Source of the DNA: Pseudomonas sp. CFBP 13711
GTDB taxonomy: Bacteria > Pseudomonadota > Gammaproteobacteria > Pseudomonadales > Pseudomonadaceae
Assembly (NCBI RefSeq): GCF_014842265.1
Contig: NZ_JACYVI010000011.1
Location: 149,593 to 213,592 of the forward strand
Reading direction: 5' to 3'
DNA: 64,000 nt
Numbering within the stretch: position 1 is the stretch's first letter; each line of letters begins with the position of its first letter. Made by a program: the position numbers and the translations under genes. This document shows, one piece after another, positions 8,725-18,098 of the stretch. Below the pieces are notes generated by a model. That model had not been told where the DNA came from. It did not search any database and worked only from the letters and a program-made list of their open reading frames with translations.

Positions 8725-10278
8725 TCATGACGTGGCGCCTGCCGCCTGACCTGGAGCGGGCATCAGTTGCACCGTGGGCAGCCGCCGCAATATCCACAGC
8801 GCGATGACGGTCAGCACGGCGCAGGTCGCCAGCCCTATGGACATGGCCTCGACCAATGCCGTGCGTCCGAGCGTCAGCAGTGCAGGACTGAGCAGTGCAG
8901 GACCTGGCGCGTTCGCACCCTGGGACAGCACTTGCGGATCACTCAGCAACGACAGTGCCTGAGTCTGACCGGCCTGGGTCAGCAAGCGGCCGAGGTGCCA
9001 GGCATACAGCACGTTCACCAGCGCACCCATGCACGCCGTGCCCAGCAGGCCGCCGACCAGTCGCAGCGATTGCTGCAGCGCGGTCGCGATGCCCAGGTAC
9101 TGTCGCTGCACCAGGGTCTGGGTGAACACCGACAGGTTGAGAAAGATGAACCCCAGGCCCAGGCCCGCCAGCAGGATCAACCCCAGCAGGGTGTTGAACC
9201 CGGCGCTCGGGCCGCTCAGCGCCAGGCCAAGACAGGCAACCCCCAGGGTGGCGAAACCGGCCTGGGGCAGGCGATTGGGATTGCGCAGGCGCGTCATGAT
9301 CCGACTGTTGACGATCGCCCCCAGGGTGATGCTCAGCGCCAATGGTGTAATCAACACGCCGGCCTGTTGCGGTGAATAGCCATAGCCCCCTTGCAGCAAC
9401 AGCGGCAGGTAAAACAAGAGGGTGAACATCACCGCGCCGGCCAGCAGCGCGAGGATGAACAGCACCCGCATGCTGTGATCGGCAAACAGCGGACCGGGCA
9501 GCAGGGGCGCCGCACTGCGTCGCTCCTGAAACCACAGCGCCGTGAACGCCGCCAGGCTGATAGCGCCCAGCGCCGTGCACACCGCCGCGCTGGAATGCCC
9601 CAGCCATTCGACGAACAGTTGCAGAGCGCCCAGGCCCAGCGCGATCAGGACGGCCCCGGTCCAGTCCATGCGAATCGTCCCGGTGGAGGCCGGCCGGTAC
9701 CACGGCAAATGGCGCCAGGCGAAATACAACGCCAGCGCCCCCAGCGGCAGGTTCAGCCAGAACACCGAGCGCCAGCCAAAATGCGCGGTCATGAAACCAC
9801 CCAGCCCCGGCCCGATGGCATTGACCACGCTGAACAGCGCGCTGAGCATGATCTGCCAGCGCAGGCGCTGGCGGGTGTCGGGAAACAGTTCAGGGACGCA
9901 CGCGAAGGCCGTACCGACCAGCATGCCGCCGCCGATGCCCTGCAGCGCGCGTCCGGCCACCAGCGCAACCATCCCGTTGGCCAGCGCGCACAGCACGGAG
10001 GCGAAGATAAAGATCAGCGTGGCGGCGATGACGAAAGGCTTGCGCCCGTAGTAATCACCCAGGCGGCCGAAGATCGGAATGGTCACGATCGAGGTCAGCA
10101 GGTAGCCGGTTGCCACCCAGGCGTACAGATCAAAACCGTTCAGCTCGCTGACGATAGTGGGCAGCGCGTTGCCGATGACGGTCTGGTCGAGGGCCGACAA
10201 CATCAGCACCAGCGAGACCCCGAGCATGGCCAGCAGCGCCTGGCGAAACGTCAACGGTCGGGTTTCGGCACGGGTCAT
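8725..10278 (-). CDS. DHA2 (EmrB/QacA) family MFS drug/metabolite transporter, 14 TM
   Basis: A 517-residue inner-membrane transporter of the 14-helix DHA2 family. Motif A appears as GRLGDYYGRKP at about residues 71-81, the helix-1 family signature as LSALDQTVIGNALPTI, and motif C is suggested by VVNAIGPGLGGF. It probably exports a compound or drug by proton antiport. It is transcribed away from the Nac-like regulator gene and toward pxpBC, and a palindromic operator candidate lies in the shared 317-base gap. The rest of that gap shows no other gene. Substrate unknown. Confidence 0.88.
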   Translation of the reverse strand: MTRAETRPLTFRQALLAMLGVSLVLMLSALDQTVIGNALPTIVSELNGFDLYAWVATGYLLTSIVTIPIFGRLGDYYGRKPFVIAATLIFIFASVLCALANGMVALVAGRALQGIGGGMLVGTAFACVPELFPDTRQRLRWQIMLSALFSVVNAIGPGLGGFMTAHFGWRSVFWLNLPLGALALYFAWRHLPWYRPASTGTIRMDWTGAVLIALGLGALQLFVEWLGHSSAAVCTALGAISLAAFTALWFQERRSAAPLLPGPLFADHSMRVLFILALLAGAVMFTLLFYLPLLLQGGYGYSPQQAGVLITPLALSITLGAIVNSRIMTRLRNPNRLPQAGFATLGVACLGLALSGPSAGFNTLLGLILLAGLGLGFIFLNLSVFTQTLVQRQYLGIATALQQSLRLVGGLLGTACMGALVNVLYAWHLGRLLTQAGQTQALSLLSDPQVLSQGANAPGPALLSPALLTLGRTALVEAMSIGLATCAVLTVIALWILRRLPTVQLMPAPGQAAGATS

Positions 10279-10391
10279 GGGTGAGTGCTGCGATACGGAT
10301 GACAGGCAGGCATGCGGCCGCTCCTCGGGTGTCGGTAGGCTAATTTAAGAGCTGAGGCGCGCAGGCAGAAAGACGTCTTTGTTCTGGACGG

Positions 10392-10406
10392 ATAAGGCCT
10401 CCTTAT
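10392..10406. promoter_or_regulatory. Palindromic ATA-N9-TAT site, candidate Nac-type operator in the divergent promoter region
   Basis: A perfect inverted repeat, ATAAGG-CCT-CCTTAT, lies between the DHA2 gene and the Nac-like LysR gene, about 190 bases before the regulator start. It has the same form as the site at 1103-1117. Autoregulation and control of the efflux gene are inferred. Confidence 0.5.
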
Positions 10407-10595
10407 GACGCACCCCGGGGGCCGAGCTGCACCAATTTGGTGGGAGGGAGGAGGGTGCCGCGTGCGGGTTCGATGCTGGAGCGCCCGGCGCGGGCCATAG
10501 GTAAAGGCGATGACCTGCGCGTTGGCCTGGATTTCACCCGGCTGGCGCGGCTCTTGCTCTGGCAAGGCCATGATCTTAAACAAAGGTGTGACCGC

Positions 10596-11510
10596 GTGAA
10601 TTTTCGCCGTTTGAAGTACTTCGTCAAGATTGTCGACATCGGCAGCATGACCCAGGCGGCCAACGTCCTGCACATCGCACAGCCGGCACTCAGCCAGCAG
10701 TTGGTGACGCTCGAGACCGAAGTGCAGCAGCAGTTGCTGATCCGCACCAAGCGCGGCGTGACCCCGACCGAAGCCGGCAAGGTCCTCTACGGGCATGCGC
10801 AGTTGATCCTGCGTCAATGCGAACAGGCGCAAAGCGATGTCAATGCCACCGGCCATGCCTTGTCAGGCCAGGTGTCGGTGGGGCTGGCGCCCGGCACGGC
10901 GGCCTCGGCGCTGTCGGTGCCGCTGCTGCGCCGCGTGCGTGAGCAGCATCCGGGGATCCTTCTCTACCTCAACGAAAACTTCGGCACCACGCTCAGTGAG
11001 CTGATCATGAACGGGCGCATGGACATGGCGGTGCTGTACGGCGGTCGCGAAATTCACGGCCTGAGCTTCACACCCCTGCTGCGCGAGCAGTTGTACCTGG
11101 TCAGCGCCGATCCGCAGTTTGCCGCGCAGCCGAGCATTCCGCTGACCGAACTGGCCGCGCTCGACCTGCTGCTGCCGCGCACCTACAACATCATGCGGCG
11201 GCTGGTGGACGATGCACTGATGAAACTCAACCTCAGCGCGAAGGTGATCGCCGAAGTCGAATCGGCCTCGACCCTTGCAACCGCCGTTGCCGAACGCTTC
11301 GGATCGACCGTGCTGCCCGAGTCCGCTGCGCGTGCGATGCAGCAGCACCAGGACGTCCACCTGACCCGCATCGTCGAACCCGAGATCGAGGCGCCTCTGG
11401 CGCTGTGCCTGTCCGGGCATCTGCCACTGTCGGTGCCGGCCCAGGCGGTCAAAATCATCTTGCTGGACATGATTGCCGAAATGCGCGGAAGCCTGGGGGC
11501 CTCCCGTTGA
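10596..11510 (+). CDS. nac: LysR-family transcriptional regulator, Nac-like
   Basis: A 304-residue LysR regulator. Its first 80 residues match the nitrogen assimilation control protein Nac closely: NFRRLKYFVKIVDIGSMTQA, then VLHIAQPALSQQ for the helix-turn-helix and LLIRTKRGVTPTEAGKVLY. The effector domain keeps QVSVGLAPGTAASALS and VTVLPESAAR-type segments (here STVLPESAAR). GTG 10596 is chosen because the Nac alignment starts there and AAAGG lies 9 bases before; the frame stays open 53 codons further upstream without homology. Nac is normally made under NtrC/sigma-54 control; no clear sigma-54 promoter was seen here. It probably controls this oxoprolinase/transporter locus. Confidence 0.88.
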   Translation: MNFRRLKYFVKIVDIGSMTQAANVLHIAQPALSQQLVTLETEVQQQLLIRTKRGVTPTEAGKVLYGHAQLILRQCEQAQSDVNATGHALSGQVSVGLAPGTAASALSVPLLRRVREQHPGILLYLNENFGTTLSELIMNGRMDMAVLYGGREIHGLSFTPLLREQLYLVSADPQFAAQPSIPLTELAALDLLLPRTYNIMRRLVDDALMKLNLSAKVIAEVESASTLATAVAERFGSTVLPESAARAMQQHQDVHLTRIVEPEIEAPLALCLSGHLPLSVPAQAVKIILLDMIAEMRGSLGASR

Positions 11511-11603
11511 CAGGGGCATGACCGGTTGATGCGCGGATGACCGTCGCCTTTGACATAGCCCTGAGCGCCTGGGGATTCAGCCGCGCATCAAGCCTAAGCG
11601 CGA

Positions 11604-13178
11604 TCATTCACCATTCGATTCACAGCAAACCACCGATGGGACGCGCTGGTATGAAGCGGCTTCTATACAATTGCGCCCGTTAATCTTTGCGCAGTACAGC
11701 AGACGGTCAGCCTCGGCCATGCTGTCTCTGTGGCTATTTTTGTCAGTCGGGCATACCGCGACGACGCCAGCGCTGATCGTAATGATGCCCAGGGCGCTTG
11801 TTGAATGTTGAATCTGCGCCTGTTCTATCGAGCGTCTCACTTTTTCAGCCACCACAATGGCACCCGCCAGTTCCGTTTCAGGAAGCAAAATCACAAATTC
11901 TTCGCCGCCGTAACGAGCGGCTATATCGAAAGGCCGGCTGGCACTTTGCGCAATGAGTGCAGCCACTTCAACGAGGCAGTCATCGCCCGGCAGGTGGCCG
12001 TAGTGATCGTTGTATTGTTTGAACCAGTCTATGTCCAACAGGATCACGGCAAGACTTGACTGGTTTCTGAGCGCGCGGCCCCATTCTTTCTTGAGGGCAA
12101 CATCGAAACTTCGCCTGTTGGCCAATGACGTCAAACTGTCCGTCATCGCAATGATTTCCAGTTTGTCCTGCGCCGCATTGAGTTCGCTTTCTGCAACAAG
12201 CAGCTGCTGGATCTGGCGGTACAGCAACCCGCCCAGCAACGCCATCGCTAAAATGATCACCCCCATAACGATCATGGAATGGAAAACATATGACCACCAC
12301 GGCGCGAACACTTGCTGATATGAGATCCCCGCCGCTGCGACGATGGGCGGTCCCGATAGCCGACGATAGGCATATATCCTTTCTACGCCATCCACGACCG
12401 ATTTGATAATCGCAGTGCCACTATCGCTATGGGGAAGATAGCGACTGAAAATATCTCCCTTTGAAATATTGGTTGTCATCAGCGCATCCACCGTCGGACG
12501 CCGTGCAAGCAATTCGCCTTTGTCGAGAGCGAGGAAGATGACCCCGTCGTTATCAATGTCTACCCGCTTGAAGAAGCTTTGAAAATAGGCAACAGGAATC
12601 GTGGCGAGCGCGACGCCCGCAAATGTTCCATCAGACGATTCAATGCGGCGGCTGATGGGGATGATCAGTTCTCCGGTGGTTCTGCTCTCAACGATAGAAC
12701 CAATATGGATCGCCTGGCTGGTGTTGTCGCGATGGTAAATGAAGTAAGCGCGATCACTGTTGTTTTTGGTCTGTATGCCCTGGGCAAAAGAGTTCGCAAC
12801 TCAATTGCCTTTTGCATCGAATATGAACAGGCCCTGAATTCCGTCAATACGTTCGACCTGCCGAGCGAGCAATGTTGTCAGGCGAGTTTGCTGATCAGCA
12901 ATGATCCCGTCATGGGCCACGCGCTCTGCGATGTCCTGTAAGGTGTTATCGGCCTGCAGCATCGTGTCACGCGCCAACTGTTCGGCGGCGAGGACTATGT
13001 TCGAGACAGACACTTTCGCAGCGTCCACTCGTTCATTGGCCGATTGCTGCATCTGCCAGGCGGTGGCGAGCACTAAAAGTACACAGACTAATGCGATGAA
13101 ACCTATTAGCGAGTTGGACAGCGCTTTGGGTGTCAATCTTGTGGAAAAAAATCGAACCAGCGTCATGTCAGGCGTCAT
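11604..13178 (-). pseudogene. Membrane diguanylate cyclase (Cache-like sensor plus GGEEF) interrupted by an in-frame TGA
   Basis: One reading frame runs from about 13178 to 11604 but carries a TGA at 12801-12803 (minus strand), after about 125 codons, between FDAKGN and VANSFAQ. Both halves are in the same frame and together make one protein: a helix at about 15-38, a periplasmic Cache-type sensor, a second helix (MIVMGVIILAMALLGGLLY) and a C-terminal GGDEF domain with active-site GGEEF and the inhibitory-site RPFD exactly five residues before it. A TGG-to-TGA change at a tryptophan fits the context. Unless the stop is read through or is a base error, no full cyclase is made; a TTG at 12512 could start a truncated protein with the second helix and the catalytic domain. 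Confidence 0.8.
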
Positions 13179-13323
13179 CTGATTGGCGATTGGATGAGCA
13201 AATGCAGTTTTCGTACCGCGCAGGGATGTGCCTTTGCGCCTCTGGATCAAGGAGAACTGGATCGCCAGGGAAGGGTCGTCGAGGCGCCAGTGTCACAGCG
13301 CCTCAACGGAGGGTGCAGAAGGG

Positions 13324-14463
13324 TTATGCCGAAGGCTTGAGCACGACTTTGGTCCAGCCGTCGTCCCGCTGATCAAAGTGCTTGTAGGCGTCCGGACCTT
13401 CGGACAACTTCAGGCTGTGGGAAATGATCTGCGACGGCTTGGCGCGGTCATGGTGGATCAGCTCGGCGAGGCGACGGTTGTATGCCTTGACGTTGGCCTG
13501 GCCAGTACGGATCTGCTGACCCTTGAACCAGAAGGAACCGAAGTCGAAGGCCATCTTGCCTTCTTTCGCCAGATCACTTGCAGCGTTGGGATCCTGGGGC
13601 ACGAAGACACCCACGACGCCGATACCGCCGGTGGGCTTGGTGGAGGCGACCAGGTTGTTCATGGTTTCGTGATTGGCTTCATGGCCATGCTTGTCGCAGC
13701 ACTGATAGCCCACGCATTCGCAGCCACGGTCAGTGCCTTTGCCGTTGGTGAGATTCATGATCTGCTCCACGGCCTGGGTCTGTGCCGTGTTGATCGGCGT
13801 GGCGCCCAGCTTGGCAGCGAGTGCCAGACGGTCTGGATGGTTGTCGACCACAAAGACTTGCGAGGCACCTTTGATCATCGCGGCATGGGCGGCCATCAGT
13901 CCGACCGGGCCAGCGCCGTAGATCGCGATGCTTTCACCCGGCAGCAAGCCGGACAACTCTGTCGCGTGCCAGCCGGTGGGAAGGATGTCCGAGAGCATAA
14001 CGTAGTCGTCTTCCTTCTCCTTGGCATCTTCAGGCAGCACCAGGCAATTGAAGTCGCCATACGGCACGCGCAGCAGTTCAGCCTGACCACCCTCATAAGG
14101 CCCCATCTCGGCAAAACCGTAGGCGCCCCCGGCACTGCCAGGATTAACGGTCAGGCAGTAGCCGGTCAGGCCGCGCTCGCAGTTTTCGCAGAAGCCGCAA
14201 CCGATATTGAACGGCAGGCAAACCATATCGCCCACTTTCACGCGATCAACTGCGGCGCCCACTTCGATGACTTCGCCCAGGTTCTCGTGACCCAGAATCC
14301 GGCCCGTTTCGAAGCTGGTGCGGCCTTCATACATGTGCAAATCGGAGCCGCAGATGTTGGTCGTGGTAATGCGGACCAGCACGTCGGTCGCCTTTTCGAT
14401 TTTGGCATCGGGAACGTTCTGAACGCTGACGTCGTAAGGACCGTTGTAAATAATGGCTTTCAT
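13324..14463 (-). CDS. fdhA: Zinc-dependent dehydrogenase, glutathione-independent formaldehyde dehydrogenase type
   Basis: A medium-chain zinc dehydrogenase of 379 residues. The catalytic-zinc cysteine is in NICGSDLHMYEGR, the GHENLGEV motif follows, and the structural-zinc cysteines are in CGFCENCERGLTGYC. The nucleotide-binding segment is GAGPVGLMAAH. Overall it follows the Pseudomonas putida formaldehyde dismutase/FdhA type, which oxidises free formaldehyde to formate with tightly bound NAD. ATG 14463 is preferred over 14499 because GGAGA precedes it. The folded 77-base repeat lies 50 bases upstream. The glutathione-dependent system is encoded 9 kb away. Confidence 0.85.
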   Translation of the reverse strand: MKAIIYNGPYDVSVQNVPDAKIEKATDVLVRITTTNICGSDLHMYEGRTSFETGRILGHENLGEVIEVGAAVDRVKVGDMVCLPFNIGCGFCENCERGLTGYCLTVNPGSAGGAYGFAEMGPYEGGQAELLRVPYGDFNCLVLPEDAKEKEDDYVMLSDILPTGWHATELSGLLPGESIAIYGAGPVGLMAAHAAMIKGASQVFVVDNHPDRLALAAKLGATPINTAQTQAVEQIMNLTNGKGTDRGCECVGYQCCDKHGHEANHETMNNLVASTKPTGGIGVVGVFVPQDPNAASDLAKEGKMAFDFGSFWFKGQQIRTGQANVKAYNRRLAELIHHDRAKPSQIISHSLKLSEGPDAYKHFDQRDDGWTKVVLKPSA

Positions 14464-14513
14464 GGGTTCTCCAGAAAAATGAGGTGCAGATAGGGACATA
14501 TATGCGCCAGATT

Positions 14514-14590
14514 TAGTACGACCGTACCGGCCTGTCGTTCAAAGAGATTGGCCGGGAGTGACGAACGGTAAATGCTGGCAAAAGGCTCTG
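14514..14590. ncRNA. Folded 77-base repeat, copy A (candidate structured RNA or mobile hairpin element)
   Basis: Copy A of a repeated element, in the leader of fdhA. It opens with TAGTACGACCGT and ends with AAGGCTCTG, as does copy B at 23437-23512. An outer stem (527-531 with 574-578) and an inner stem (535-540 with 563-568) enclose a 22-base loop ending in GGGAGTGAC. Stem bases differ between copies in a compensating way. Orientation and function are unknown. Confidence 0.5.
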
Positions 14591-14705
14591 AGACGCGGCT
14601 TGTGGCCACTCGATGGCGAAAGACGCGATTGCGTCTATGCAAGCCGTGGCAGCTCAAATAGGGTGAGTTCTGTACTGCCCCCAACCCAAATGTGACGGAG
14701 TGGAA

Positions 14706-15500
14706 ATGAACATTCAGCTGAATAGCAAACGTGCGCTGGTCACCGCGTCAACCGGCGGCATCGGTTTCGCGATTGCCAAAGGTCTGGCCGAGGCGGGTGC
14801 CGAGGTGGTGATCAATGGCCGCAGTGAAAGCTCGGTCAAGCAAGCAATTGCCCGACTGATGAGCGCTGTGCCCGGTGCCACGATTACCGGCGTCGCCGCA
14901 GATCTAAGTGATGCAGGCGGTGTTCAAACGCTGCTGCGGGGGGCCGGGCCTATCGACGTCTTGGTCAACAACGCCGGGATCTATGGCCCCCAGGATTTTT
15001 TTGAAACCGAAGATGAGGTGTGGGACAGCTACTGGCAGACCAACGTGATGTCAGGGGTACGCCTGAGTCGCGCACTGCTCCCGGCAATGGTGGCCAGGAA
15101 ATGGGGCAGGGTGGTGTTCGTGTCGTCCGAGTCCGCACGCAACATCCCCGCTGACATGATTCACTACGGCGTCTCCAAGACCGCGCAGTTGGCCTTGGCC
15201 CGGGGCCTTGCGAAACGGGTTGCGGGCAGCGGGGTAACGGTCAACAGCGTGCTGCCGGGGCCGACTTTGTCCGATGGCGCTGCCGCCATGATGCAAAGTG
15301 AAGTGGCGCGCACGGGCAAATCCCTGGAGGAAGTGACCAAGGCCTTCGTAACCGAGCACCGTCCCAGCTCGATTATTCAGCGTGCCGCCACCGTTGAAGA
15401 AGTCGCCAACATGATCGTCTACGTGTGCTCGCCCCAGGCATCCGCCACCACCGGCGCAGCGCTGCGGGTTGATGGCGGTGTGGTTGACGACATCGTTTAA
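14706..15500 (+). CDS. SDR family oxidoreductase
   Basis: A classical SDR of 264 residues from ATG 14706. It has the glycine motif TASTGGIGFAIA, NNAGIYG at about 87-93, the catalytic serine region VFVSSESA and the catalytic YGVSKTAQ, plus SVLPGPTLSD and a C-terminal GAALRVDGGV as in 3-oxoacyl-ACP-reductase-like enzymes. CGGAG lies 5 bases before ATG 14706; the GTG at 14700 would sit inside that ribosome site. It stands alone between fdhA (divergent) and the GGDEF-EAL gene (convergent). Substrate unknown. Confidence 0.87.
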   Translation: MNIQLNSKRALVTASTGGIGFAIAKGLAEAGAEVVINGRSESSVKQAIARLMSAVPGATITGVAADLSDAGGVQTLLRGAGPIDVLVNNAGIYGPQDFFETEDEVWDSYWQTNVMSGVRLSRALLPAMVARKWGRVVFVSSESARNIPADMIHYGVSKTAQLALARGLAKRVAGSGVTVNSVLPGPTLSDGAAAMMQSEVARTGKSLEEVTKAFVTEHRPSSIIQRAATVEEVANMIVYVCSPQASATTGAALRVDGGVVDDIV

Positions 15501-15568
15501 GCCGCGTAAGCGCTCCCAACTCATACAGCACGTGGCCCGGGCAACGGCAGCTTCAGGTGGCTAACGCA

Positions 15569-17827
15569 TCAAGGGAGGGGCTGGCGTTTGCTCGTCATCA
15601 GCATCGCCAGCACATCTTCAGCCAGCACCGGCGGACTGAGCAGGAAACCCTGGGCGTAAGGGCAGCCCAGTTCCCTGAGCTGATCGAGCTGGCCAAGGGT
15701 CTCGACGCCCTCGGCGACAATCGCCAGGTCCAGTGCCTGCCCCAGCGACAAAATACTGTTGACGATGGCGACGCTGCGTTCATGTTTCATCATGCGCGTG
15801 ACAAAAGAACGGTCGATCTTGATCGCGTCAATGGGGTAGCGGTCGATGTAACCAAGGGAGCTGTACCCGGTGCCGAAATCGTCCAGCGCAATGCGGATGC
15901 CTTGAGCGCGGAGGTCTTCAAGGGTTTTGGCCACAATCTCCGGCTCATGGAGGAACACTGACTCGGTGATCTCGATCTGCAGGGCGCGGGCATCGAATCC
16001 GGTCTCGGCGATAATCTCGGCGACCTGCGTGACGAAGTCGCTGCGGTTCAGTTCAACGCCGGACACGTTGACGTTCAGCTTGAGGGTGACTGCTCCGGCG
16101 GCGTCACTCCATTTCTTGACTTCGCGACACGCGCTGCGCATGACCCACTGCCCAAGGTCGCAGATGACGCCAATGTCCTCTGCGACGCTGATGAACACAT
16201 CCGGCGCGATGATGCCGAGAGTCGAGTGGCGCCACCTGACCAGGGCTTCAACGCCTACGATCGTCTCAGTCGCAATGGAATAGATCGGCTGGTACACCAG
16301 ATAGAACTCATTGCGGGTGATCGCGTGCTTGAGCGCGTTCTGCATCAGCAGCATGTCGATCGACGCCTGACGCATCGAGAGGTCGAAAACGGCCCAGCTG
16401 CCACGGCCTTTCTTCTTGGCGGCGTACATGGCCACGTCCGCGTCACGGATCAGGTCTTCGGCGGTGGTGTGCTGAACGTCCAGCGTCGCAATGCCAATGC
16501 TGCAGGAGATAAAGAGTTGTTGCCCGTCGATGGCGGTCGGCAGGCTTAAGGCGTGGGTCACGCGCTCGGCCGTCTCGATGGCCTGTTCCTGATGGCCTTC
16601 GTCAGTCAACAGGATCGCGAACTCGTCGCCTCCGATGCGGGCAATCACCGCAGTGGGATCGATGCATTCGCTCAGGCGGAGGGCAACGCTTTTCAGCAGG
16701 CTGTCCCCGGCGTGGTGGCCCATGCCGTCGTTGACGTATTTGAATCGATCCAGATCCAGGTACAACACCGTCGCCGCGCCGGGCTTCTGCGTGGTCCCTT
16801 TGCTTAGGGCCGAATGGATGCGGGCCATGAAATAGCCCCGGTTTTTGAGCCGCGTCAACTCATCATGAAACGCCGCGTAGGACAACTCGTCTTGAATACG
16901 CTCTCTCTCGATCAACCTCGACTCGAGCGCCACGCGTTCCTCACGATCAAGCTGAGCCTGCCGAAAATGCTGCTCTGCGTCTTTGCGCTCGGTGATGTCG
17001 CGCTGAACGGAAACCCAATGGGTGAACCAGCCTTTCTCGTTTGCAACCGGCACGATGCTGAGCTGCACCCAGAACTGAGTGCCGTCACGCCGGGTGTTGA
17101 TGAGCTCGACTTCAACGGGGTCCCACCGTTGCAGCGCATCCCTGATTTTTTGCAGCGTCTGGCGATCGGTCTCCGGGCATTGCAGAATCCGCGGCGTCTT
17201 TCCCATGACCTCGTCGAGGCTGAAACCGGTGGTGGTCAGGAACGCTGGATTGCAGTAAACAATGCGTGGCCCCGGCAAATCGATGGGTTCCGCCTCGGTG
17301 ATCAGGATGGCGTCCTTGGCGTTGACCACCACCGACTCCAGCAAGCGCAGACGTTCGATCACCGCAGACGCGCCGGCCCCGTTTGCCGGGTCCATCTTCA
17401 GCGCGTCGTAAAGATCGGCGGCATGGGTTTGCAGGCCGTAGATGTGTGCGACGCTGAGTCGTGTATGGGGCAGCGGGATTGTCATCAGTACCGCTCCGGC
17501 CAGCACCGCGTTGCAATCCCTGATCGCAACGCACACCAGCGATGCGTTGACAATCTGATCGAGCCCGGCAGGCAGTACGGTGTCAGCGGGCATCGCTGCG
17601 CCTACGTCGACGACGTCACCGTAGGACAACATCATCTTCAGCCAACCACCGGTGATTTCGTCCGGACGCACCAGCGGTGCGGCGCCGTGGGTCGCTACCG
17701 TGTGCCATTGGTCTTCGTCTTGCAGGATCAGTATGGCGCCCGCTGCCCCGGTCAGGTGCGAAGCTGCGTCTAGAAAATGCCCCAGAACTTCATGATTTTT
17801 TAAACCGAGGTGAGCCTTTGCTGCCAT
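15569..17827 (-). CDS. GAF-PAS-GGDEF-EAL cyclic-di-GMP signalling protein
   Basis: A soluble-looking 752-residue protein. In order it has a GAF-like sensor (about 15-165), a PAS/PAC domain with ITEAEPIDLPGPRIVYCNPA and TERKDAEQ (about 185-300), a GGDEF domain with intact RIGGDEFAIL at about residue 397, and an EAL domain with VGVEALVRWRHS at about 525 and LDDFGTGYSSLGY later. Both catalytic signatures are kept; no RxxD inhibitory site stands before GGDEF. No membrane segment is seen. The start is set at ATG 17827, 9 bases after an AGG; ATG 17833 is equally in frame and the frame is open to 18034 without domain content. Net cyclase or phosphodiesterase activity cannot be told. Confidence 0.85.
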   Translation of the reverse strand: MAAKAHLGLKNHEVLGHFLDAASHLTGAAGAILILQDEDQWHTVATHGAAPLVRPDEITGGWLKMMLSYGDVVDVGAAMPADTVLPAGLDQIVNASLVCVAIRDCNAVLAGAVLMTIPLPHTRLSVAHIYGLQTHAADLYDALKMDPANGAGASAVIERLRLLESVVVNAKDAILITEAEPIDLPGPRIVYCNPAFLTTTGFSLDEVMGKTPRILQCPETDRQTLQKIRDALQRWDPVEVELINTRRDGTQFWVQLSIVPVANEKGWFTHWVSVQRDITERKDAEQHFRQAQLDREERVALESRLIERERIQDELSYAAFHDELTRLKNRGYFMARIHSALSKGTTQKPGAATVLYLDLDRFKYVNDGMGHHAGDSLLKSVALRLSECIDPTAVIARIGGDEFAILLTDEGHQEQAIETAERVTHALSLPTAIDGQQLFISCSIGIATLDVQHTTAEDLIRDADVAMYAAKKKGRGSWAVFDLSMRQASIDMLLMQNALKHAITRNEFYLVYQPIYSIATETIVGVEALVRWRHSTLGIIAPDVFISVAEDIGVICDLGQWVMRSACREVKKWSDAAGAVTLKLNVNVSGVELNRSDFVTQVAEIIAETGFDARALQIEITESVFLHEPEIVAKTLEDLRAQGIRIALDDFGTGYSSLGYIDRYPIDAIKIDRSFVTRMMKHERSVAIVNSILSLGQALDLAIVAEGVETLGQLDQLRELGCPYAQGFLLSPPVLAEDVLAMLMTSKRQPLP

Positions 17828-18098
17828 GTGCATTACCTGAAAAGGGGGCGAAGTGTCAGGCCATCGTTCGACCCGCATCGGGTCGAGCAAGGGCGTGTAC
17901 GGCTGTGCGGGAGAGCGGCCGCCCACGGGCAGATCGTTCAGCATCTTCGGTATCGGCGCGGCGATGAAGTTCAACAGGTCGTTCGAACGGACGAACGCGC
18001 GTACCGCCGCATCGCCCCGGGGCTTTCCGGGCAACGGAGCATGGACGGGCGCTTGACGGGCGCTCCGCAGCCACAGCCACAGCTCGCATCGCGGGCCG

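Noticed and set aside
13228..14493. A 421-codon plus-strand frame
   Set aside because: It is antisense to fdhA, which has all its zinc ligands; composition is that of a shadow frame.
14485..14505. Possible sigma-54 promoter upstream of fdhA (TGGCGC element on the minus strand)
   Set aside because: The -12 element does not fit TTGC and the spacing is unclear.
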